Part shown: one piece after another, positions 11,579-16,807 of the stretch | Numbering within the stretch: the stretch's first letter is position 1 | Layout of the letters: each line of letters opens with the position of its first letter | Source: CAYOYH01 sp964408165 | GTDB lineage: Bacteria > Patescibacteriota > Saccharimonadia > Saccharimonadales > CAYOYH01 | Direction: 5' to 3' | Assembly (NCBI GenBank): GCA_964408165.1 | Contig: CAYOYH010000016.1 | Coordinates: forward strand, 1-16,807 | Length of the DNA stretch: 16,807 bases | The notes under the pieces: generated by a model | The model's database searches: none | The model's input: only the letters and a program-made list of their open reading frames with translations | Told to the model about the DNA's origin: nothing | Made by a program: the position numbers and the translations under genes

Positions 11579-11664
11579 CTTGTTCGCAGAGTTTTTCACT
11601 CTATATTTTTTCCTGGGAAAAGATTTTTCCAAGGCTTCTTTGGTTTCTTCCAAGAAAGTCACCC

Positions 11665-13122
11665 TTAGCTATTTTTGCTCCCGTGCCAATACGCATACAC
11701 CGTAGCAGCTTTTGACCTACCTGCAATTGCCTCGATTTCTGGCAGCTTAGCTTCTTTGACAGCACGCAGACTACCGAATGTTTTGATGAGGTTCTTTCTG
11801 GTTACTGGACCGATACCGGGAATGTCTTCGAGGGCGGATTTGGTCTGGGCTTTGGTTTTTATCGCCAAGTGATAGCTAAGGGCGAATCGGTGTGATTCGT
11901 CTCTGATCCTTTGGAGGAGTTTAGTAGTATGGGAGCCAAGCCCTAGCTCCACCGCCTCGAAGGCATTGCCCTTGGGGATAATAATTGTTTCATAGCGTTT
12001 AGTTAGCCCGATTAGCGGAACATCTATTTTTTTGCGCCGAAGCACTGCCAATGCCGAGCTTACCTGCCCCTTGCCACCGTCTATCAGTAGCAAATCCGGC
12101 CGGGGCCACTTCTGCAAATTTCTGCCAGAAAACCGCCGGCTAATGACTTCCCTGACGTGTCCAAAATCATCGTTGCCTTTTAGGCGCATTTTAAACTTGC
12201 GGTACTGAGCTTTATCGGGGATACCGTTGGTGAAAACCACCATGCTGGCAACGCTACTAGTACCCTGTATATGCGAAATATCGTAGCCTTCGATTCTGAG
12301 TGGCGGCTCTTTTAGTTGTAGGAGTTTTTGTAGCCCGCTCAAAGCTTGATCTTTAGAAATATCCATAAATTCTTTGTCGCCAAAGACCACTCGTTTTTTA
12401 AGAGCTTTCAAAGCTGTGAGTTGATTGCGAAGTCCAGCCGCTTTTTCAAAATCTTGATTTTTAGCAGCTCGCTTCATCTCTTCCTCAATCTCAACGAGGA
12501 GTTTGGTGCGGTTACCGCGCAGGTAGCTGGCGAGTTTACGCAGGTTGGCTCGATAATCTTCTAGTGTTGTTTTGTCTTCCTCTAGCCCTGGTGAGAGGCC
12601 GAGGTGGTGGTCCAAACTAACGCGTTTGGCAGAACTTTTCTTGGTATCGTAGGGGAACGCTCGACGCAAGTGTTTAAGCGCTCGCCGAAGTAAAAAGCCG
12701 TCCAAGTAGGGGCCAAAATACTCGGCGTAATCGTCCAGCGGTCTTCGGGTGAAAGACACCGTGGGGTGTGCGGATTTAATATTTAGGCGAACATAGAGAG
12801 CCGATTTGTCGTCACGAAGATCGATGTTAAATTTTGGACGGTAGCGCTTAATCAGCTCCGCTTCCAAAAACAAGGCGTCTATTTCAGTTTCGGTCTCCAC
12901 CCAGTCAATGTCCGCTATTTCACCAATATGAACGACGGTTTTGGGCGCCGACAATTTTGCTGTAGCTAGGGTCGATTTCTGGAAATATTGCCTAGCGCGG
13001 TGGCGTAAATTTGCCGCTTTACCAATGTAGATAAGCTTTCCGTCCTTGTTTTTATGAAAATAAACACCAGGCTCAAGGGGCAACTTGGTGATTTTTTCAT
13101 CTAAACTGTCGTTACTTTTCAA
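11665..13122 (-). CDS. uvrC: Excinuclease ABC subunit C (compact, cysteine-free)
   Basis: A 485-aa UvrC, the nuclease that cuts on both sides of a lesion in nucleotide excision repair. The GIY-YIG domain is at about 14-100 (PGVYFHK, LIYIGKAANLR, LEAELIKRYRPKFN), the UVR motif at about 213-240 (KNQDFEKAAGLRNQL), and the RNase H-like nuclease at about 276-420, with D281 in GYDISHIQG, D348 in LIDGGKGQ and H411 in RDESHRFA. Tandem HhH motifs at about 430-478 (LEDIPGIGPVTRKNLIKTFG) end the protein. It is about 110-120 residues shorter than E. coli UvrC, mostly between the UVR motif and the nuclease. It contains no cysteine at all; the usual Cys-rich segment near 155-180 is replaced by KKSSAKRVSLDHHLGLSPG. 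The start is TTG 13122 with AGAGGAG eight bases upstream; no ATG fits. Confidence 0.95.
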   Translation of the reverse strand: MKSNDSLDEKITKLPLEPGVYFHKNKDGKLIYIGKAANLRHRARQYFQKSTLATAKLSAPKTVVHIGEIADIDWVETETEIDALFLEAELIKRYRPKFNIDLRDDKSALYVRLNIKSAHPTVSFTRRPLDDYAEYFGPYLDGFLLRRALKHLRRAFPYDTKKSSAKRVSLDHHLGLSPGLEEDKTTLEDYRANLRKLASYLRGNRTKLLVEIEEEMKRAAKNQDFEKAAGLRNQLTALKALKKRVVFGDKEFMDISKDQALSGLQKLLQLKEPPLRIEGYDISHIQGTSSVASMVVFTNGIPDKAQYRKFKMRLKGNDDFGHVREVISRRFSGRNLQKWPRPDLLLIDGGKGQVSSALAVLRRKKIDVPLIGLTKRYETIIIPKGNAFEAVELGLGSHTTKLLQRIRDESHRFALSYHLAIKTKAQTKSALEDIPGIGPVTRKNLIKTFGSLRAVKEAKLPEIEAIAGRSKAATVYAYWHGSKNS

Positions 13123-13148
13123 TTAATTGACTCCTCTGGTGGCTTTTA

Positions 13149-13176
13149 ATTATCCCATAGCCCCAAAAGCAAACAA
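13149..13176 (-). promoter_or_regulatory. Possible internal promoter of uvrC
   Basis: On the minus strand TTGTTT (13171-13176), a 16-bp spacer and GATAAT (13149-13154), inside the 71-bp gap between the 99-aa gene and uvrC. uvrC may therefore have its own transcript besides read-through from uvrA. Confidence 0.4.
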
Positions 13177-13193
13177 GTTCGCTGGCTTTAAAA

Positions 13194-13493
13194 CTAATTA
13201 GGGGGAAATTCCGCCGACGAATACGCTTCATCCAGCGCTTCTAGATGTATTCCAAAAAGTTCCTCAGGGGTCAGCCCGTAGTACTGCGCATCTGGCGCTA
13301 CTAATTCTAAATACTGTCTTTTTAATTCTTTAGCTCCCGGTTGCCACTTTTTAACCGAAGCCGCAATGAAGTCAAACATCAAATCAGTGGGGCTTATTTT
13401 TGAATCCCGAGAATAATCTTCAAGGTCAACGCTACCTAGGTTCTCCATAAACTGTTCATCGCGGACTAGATAGTGCCCTTGCCACTCCCTCAT
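13194..13493 (-). CDS. Unrecognised 99-aa protein coupled to uvrA
   Basis: I do not recognise this family. The protein is acidic and probably helical (SPTDLMFDFIAASVKKW, AKELKRQYLELVAPD, TPEELFGIHLEALDEAYSS), with no cysteine, signal peptide or membrane segment. Its ATG overlaps the uvrA stop as ATGA (13490-13493), and GAGGAAGG lies just upstream within uvrA, so translation should be coupled to uvrA. uvrC follows 71 bases later. The placement suggests a role with the repair genes or simply operon packing; nothing in the sequence settles it. Confidence 0.75.
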   Translation of the reverse strand: MREWQGHYLVRDEQFMENLGSVDLEDYSRDSKISPTDLMFDFIAASVKKWQPGAKELKRQYLELVAPDAQYYGLTPEELFGIHLEALDEAYSSAEFPPN

Positions 13494-16321
13494 AATACCT
13501 TCCTCAAATACTGGCCGGTGAAAGAGTTTTTAGCCCTCAACAAAGCTTCGGGGGTGCCTTCAGCTACAATCTGGCCACCATCATCGCCACCCTCTGGGCC
13601 GAGATCAATAATGTAATCGGCAGACTTTATAACATCTAGATTGTGTTCGATGATAATCATTGAATTGCCGGCATCTACCAGCGCACTGAGCACACTTAGA
13701 AGTTTTTTGACATCATGAATGTGCAGCCCGGTTGTTGGTTCGTCCAAAATATAGAGGGTTTTACCCGTCGGTCGCTTACTCAGCTCGGTAGCCAGCTTCA
13801 CTCGCTGGGCTTCGCCGCCGCTAAGCGTAGTAGCTGATTGCCCAAGAGTTATATAGCCCAGACCAACCTCGCTCAAAGTACGTAGCTTGCGAGCTATTGA
13901 CGGAATGTTTTCGAAAAATTCTAGTGCTTGTTCGACCGTCATAGCCAGTACATCGGCGATGTTTTTGCCTTTGTAGTGCACCTCTAGGGCTTCGCGGTTA
14001 TACCTTCGCCCTTTGCAAACCTCGCAGGAAACATAGACATCGGGCAGAAAGTGCATTTCGATTTTGATGATTCCGTCGCCAGAACAATTTTCACAGCGAC
14101 CGCCTTTGACATTAAAACTAAACCGCCCAGCCTTGTAGCCGCGGATTTTAGATTCTGGAGTGGAGGCAAAAAGCTCTCGTATCGGCGTAAACAAACCGGT
14201 GTAGGTGGCGGGGTTGGAGCGCGGCGTCCGGCCGATGGCCGATTGGTCAATGACGATTGATTTGTCCAAATTCTCTACGCCTTCTATGGCACTATGTCGG
14301 CCGGGAACAGCTGTGGCTCGGTGCAACCGGTGTGCTAGCTCTTTAGCTAAAATATCGTTGACCAGCGTCGATTTGCCAGAACCGGAAACTCCGCTCACCA
14401 CTACCAGTTTGCCTAGCGGTATCCGCACCTCAAGATTTTGCAAATTGTGTTCTTGAGCACCTTTTATCACCAGTTTTTTGCCATTGCCTGCGCGGCGCTT
14501 CTTTGGGGTAGGAATACTCTTTTTCCCAGAAAGATACTGCCCCGTAATACTCCTGGGCTTTTTAGCCACTTGGGACGGCGTGCCAGTGGCGATTATTTCA
14601 CCGCCGTCGGCACCAGCTCCAGGACCGATATCGACAATAAAATCAGCCTGGCGAATCGTCTCTTCGTCGTGTTCGACCACTATCACGGTGTTGCCTAGAT
14701 CTCTTAAGTTTTTAAGCGTACCGATAAGCCGATTGTTGTCTCTTTGGTGGAGGCCAATCGATGGCTCGTCCAAAACATAGAGCACACCCATGAGTCCTGA
14801 ACCGATTTGCGTGGCCAGGCGTATCCTCTGGGCTTCGCCGCCGCTAAGCGTCTTGGCGCTCCTGGATAGCGTCAAATAACTTAGCCCTACATCGTTTAGA
14901 AAGCTTAACCTGGCGATTATTTCTTTTAGTATCTGGGTGGCAATTTTGGTGTCTCGTTGATTTAGTTTCATATTAGTGAAAAACTTCAATGATTCGTCTA
15001 TCGACAAATCTACTACATCGATTATTGAGGTGCCGTTTACGGTTACCGCCAGAACTTCTGGCTTTAGTCTCTTTCCCTTGCATTCATGACAAGGCCGCTG
15101 GCGCATGAACCTCTCGATGTCGCGTCTTATGAAGTCTGAATCGGTCTCTTTCCAGCGTCGTTCCAAGTTTGGTATTACGCCTTCGAAAGTCGTCTCGTAG
15201 CTCCTTTCACTATTGAGCGGAACCTCAAACTTTTCTTCCCCTGTTCCATAAAAAACCACGGACATTTGGTCTTCGTTTAAGCTTTTGAGCGGTGTTTGGG
15301 TATCAAATCCGTGTTTTTTGGCCACTGCATCAACTTTTTTAACATACCAGCTGTCAATCCGCACTCTATTCCAAGGGCGTATACCGCCTTCGGCAATGGT
15401 TAGATTAGGGTTGATAATGAGTTCTGGATCGACTTCCAGCCTTGAACCCAGCCCCGTACACACTGGGCAAGCACCGTGAGGGGCATTAAAACTGAAAGTT
15501 CTCGGTTCCATTTGGGGCGCAGCAAAGTTGGGATATTTGGGGTTGTAGTAGCGTTTAGAGAATTTGTGATCTCGGACATTGTCGCCCTGACTATTCATCT
15601 GAGTGGTGGTTATTTCAGAAACAATCAATGTGCCGTCGCCCAGCTCCAGAGCTTGCTCAACAGATTGACTAATCCTGCCCTGCATGGCTTTTTCGTTGAT
15701 TACGCGGTCGATGATTACTTCAATATCGTGTTTCTTTTTCTTGTCTAAATCCGGAAATTCGTCTAGCGCATAGACTATGCCGTCTACCCGCGCTCTGGCA
15801 AATCCAGCTCGCATAAATTGCTCTGGCACATGGGCGTGTTCGCCTTTTTTTGCCACCACAATTGGCGCTAGAATCATTAGGCGAGCCTTTTGGGGTAAAT
15901 TCATGACTCCGTCGACGATTTGGAGCAGTGTCATCTGAGTTATTGGTTCACCATCCGGTCCGTGGGCTATGCCAACGCGGGCGTAAAGAAGCCTTAAATA
16001 ATCATAAATTTCCGTCACCGTAGCCACTGTTGATCGGGGGTTTTTGCTGGTAGCTTTTTGGTCAATAGAGATTGCTGGGCTTAGCCCATCTATTTGGTCT
16101 ACATCTGGTTTCTCCATTAGCCCTAAAAATTGCCGGGCGTAGGAACTTAGCGACTCCACATAGCGTCTCTGCCCTTCGGCATAAATAGTGTCGAAAGCCA
16201 AAGAAGATTTGCCCGAACCAGACAAGCCAGTAATAACGATGTACTTGCCACGGGGAATGTCGACATCGATATTTTTTAGATTATGTTCTCTGGCGCCCTG
16301 GACGCGAATAATTTCTGACAT
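13490..16321 (-). CDS. uvrA: Excinuclease ABC subunit A
   Basis: A 943-aa UvrA, the ATP-driven damage sensor of nucleotide excision repair. ATPase half one has the Walker A GLSGSGKSS (32-40) and the signature LSGGEAQRIRLATQIG followed by VLDEPSIGLHQRDN. Half two has GVSGSGKSTLVND (about 640-655) and LSGGEAQRVKLATELS followed by ILDEPTTGLHIHD. The second zinc module is complete, CENC ... CEVC (about 740-768), inside the conserved GGRCENCSGDG. The first zinc module keeps only one pair, C285-PV-C288; the upstream CxxC expected before MEPRTFSFN is replaced by NFAAPQ. A -10 box nine bases before ATG 16321 and the lack of a Shine-Dalgarno suggest a near-leaderless mRNA. It is first of the uvrA - 99-aa ORF - uvrC cluster; uvrB is not in the window. 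Confidence 0.97.
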   Translation of the reverse strand: MSEIIRVQGAREHNLKNIDVDIPRGKYIVITGLSGSGKSSLAFDTIYAEGQRRYVESLSSYARQFLGLMEKPDVDQIDGLSPAISIDQKATSKNPRSTVATVTEIYDYLRLLYARVGIAHGPDGEPITQMTLLQIVDGVMNLPQKARLMILAPIVVAKKGEHAHVPEQFMRAGFARARVDGIVYALDEFPDLDKKKKHDIEVIIDRVINEKAMQGRISQSVEQALELGDGTLIVSEITTTQMNSQGDNVRDHKFSKRYYNPKYPNFAAPQMEPRTFSFNAPHGACPVCTGLGSRLEVDPELIINPNLTIAEGGIRPWNRVRIDSWYVKKVDAVAKKHGFDTQTPLKSLNEDQMSVVFYGTGEEKFEVPLNSERSYETTFEGVIPNLERRWKETDSDFIRRDIERFMRQRPCHECKGKRLKPEVLAVTVNGTSIIDVVDLSIDESLKFFTNMKLNQRDTKIATQILKEIIARLSFLNDVGLSYLTLSRSAKTLSGGEAQRIRLATQIGSGLMGVLYVLDEPSIGLHQRDNNRLIGTLKNLRDLGNTVIVVEHDEETIRQADFIVDIGPGAGADGGEIIATGTPSQVAKKPRSITGQYLSGKKSIPTPKKRRAGNGKKLVIKGAQEHNLQNLEVRIPLGKLVVVSGVSGSGKSTLVNDILAKELAHRLHRATAVPGRHSAIEGVENLDKSIVIDQSAIGRTPRSNPATYTGLFTPIRELFASTPESKIRGYKAGRFSFNVKGGRCENCSGDGIIKIEMHFLPDVYVSCEVCKGRRYNREALEVHYKGKNIADVLAMTVEQALEFFENIPSIARKLRTLSEVGLGYITLGQSATTLSGGEAQRVKLATELSKRPTGKTLYILDEPTTGLHIHDVKKLLSVLSALVDAGNSMIIIEHNLDVIKSADYIIDLGPEGGDDGGQIVAEGTPEALLRAKNSFTGQYLRKVL

Positions 16322-16330
16322 AACCGATTA

Positions 16331-16336
16331 AGTATA
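16331..16336 (-). promoter_or_regulatory. -10 box of uvrA
   Basis: TATACT on the minus strand lies nine bases before the uvrA ATG. No -35 or LexA-type palindrome is evident next to it. Confidence 0.5.
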
Positions 16337-16365
16337 GCCCCTAGACCCCTGCTGCTTCAAGACAC

Positions 16366-16722
16366 TTAGCCAGTTCTTACCCAGTACTCTTCGGTCGGCT
16401 CCATTACTATCGGAACACTAGTCTCAAACGCAGTAATTTCGCCGTTGCGGTCTCTCTTTTCACTGATAATGTCGATTACATTGTGAAGGACTCCTATAGC
16501 AGCTTTGGCGCTGGCTAGATCCGAAACCTGGCACAAATCAATCCTTGGGGGGAGGCTCTTTTTGCTAGAGGTGGTGTTTGTCGCCTCATGTATCTTCCGG
16601 TGAGTGGCTTTATTGGCTTCGTTCAGTATTGAGTAGCTTTCTGCAGTCTTCCTCACTAAAAGTGTACCTATGTATTTGCCGCGCACCGCAAGAACTTGCG
16701 GTTCAAAATCCTTAAGATCCAT
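16366..16722 (-). CDS. Unrecognised 118-aa protein
   Basis: No family recognised. It begins MDLKDFEPQVLAVRGKYIGT. Residues about 10-40 look like short strands and a helix; a Ser/Thr/Lys-rich linker at about 46-56 (EATNTTSSKKSLPP) leads to a helix at 68-90 (SDLASAKAAIGVLHNVIDII) and a strand-rich end (EITAFETSVPIVMEPTEEYW). It has one cysteine and no membrane segment. ATG 16722 has GAGGT a few bases upstream. It starts 13 bases after the stop of a truncated upstream frame, so the two probably form an operon that ends before uvrA. Confidence 0.65.
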   Translation of the reverse strand: MDLKDFEPQVLAVRGKYIGTLLVRKTAESYSILNEANKATHRKIHEATNTTSSKKSLPPRIDLCQVSDLASAKAAIGVLHNVIDIISEKRDRNGEITAFETSVPIVMEPTEEYWVRTG

Positions 16723-16735
16723 TACTACCTCAACG

Positions 16736-16807
16736 CTACCTCTGCCGTTTAGGAGCTATAGGCACTTTCGTGGTGGTTTTGGGTCTTCTGTTCGGCTGTA
16801 AAGGTAC
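16736..16807 (-). CDS. C-terminal end of a gene cut by the window edge
   Basis: A frame open from the window edge to TAG at 16736-16738. It reads 23 residues ending in a basic, Pro/Thr-rich tail (PNRRPKTTTKVPIAPKRQR). Its stop is 13 bases before the next start, with the Shine-Dalgarno of that gene in between, as expected for an operon. It is too short to identify. Confidence 0.45.
   Translation of the reverse strand, partial: VPLQPNRRPKTTTKVPIAPKRQR

Noticed and set aside
1..16807. CRISPR array, transposase or prophage
   Set aside because: No regularly spaced repeats with unique spacers, and no transposase, integrase or phage structural genes were seen; the PF04020 'holin' is a common chromosomal family.

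Overview
The window (about 16.8 kb) most resembles a chromosomal segment of a Candidate Phyla Radiation / Patescibacteria genome, possibly Saccharibacteria-like. The reasons are compact house-keeping proteins (UvrC of 485 aa without its cysteine cluster), substrate-binding and SecG genes packed together, tRNAs that encode CCA, many small orphan proteins, and abundant short GC-rich palindromes and 7-bp tandem repeats between genes. TGA is used as an ordinary stop (uvrA, the HD gene), so this is not a UGA-recoded lineage. The phylum assignment is inference; no marker search could be run.

Layout. 1-1548: an HD-domain hydrolase, a small heptad-repeat coiled-coil gene and, on the minus strand, a 27-codon very basic ORF. 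1549-2486: a tRNA-Phe locus with one intact gene, two 5' copies broken up by hairpin-forming inserts and a 3' fragment. 2487-4320: a WhiB-like Fe-S regulator and a stomatin/slipin-type SPFH protein (minus), then an unrecognised 164-aa protein (plus). 4321-5175: tRNA-Val(TAC) with a broken 5' copy, and tRNA-Leu(GAG) (minus) with one copy split in its T arm and a 3' fragment. 5176-6375: a two-helix membrane protein, then about 950 bp of repeats that include a 42-bp perfect palindrome, a candidate orphan promoter with an operator-like site, and a 130-nt foldback. 6376-7101: a sugar-1-phosphate nucleotidyltransferase. 7224-8855: a GlcD/D-lactate-dehydrogenase-like flavoprotein (minus). 9191-11561: a minus-strand operon of a PF04020 four-helix membrane protein, SecG and a membrane-anchored family 5 solute-binding protein. 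11665-16321: uvrC, a 99-aa unknown and uvrA (minus). 16366-16807: two further minus-strand genes, the last cut by the window edge.

How it works together. UvrA and UvrC are two parts of nucleotide excision repair, and the 99-aa ORF overlaps the uvrA stop by ATGA, so it is probably co-translated. The secG operon is a membrane/secretion unit. Gene starts fall into two classes. One class has a good Shine-Dalgarno (HD gene, slipin, nucleotidyltransferase, flavoprotein, secG, uvrC). The other has no Shine-Dalgarno, and the best -10 box lies only 6-10 bp before the start codon (coiled coil, 164-aa gene, whiB-like, membrane gene at 5418, PF04020 gene, uvrA), which suggests leaderless or near-leaderless mRNAs.

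The most unusual feature is the tRNA debris. Three different tRNA species each have extra copies interrupted by short perfect hairpins, and a related 45-nt double hairpin sits at the same D-loop position in a tRNA-Phe copy and in a tRNA-Val copy.
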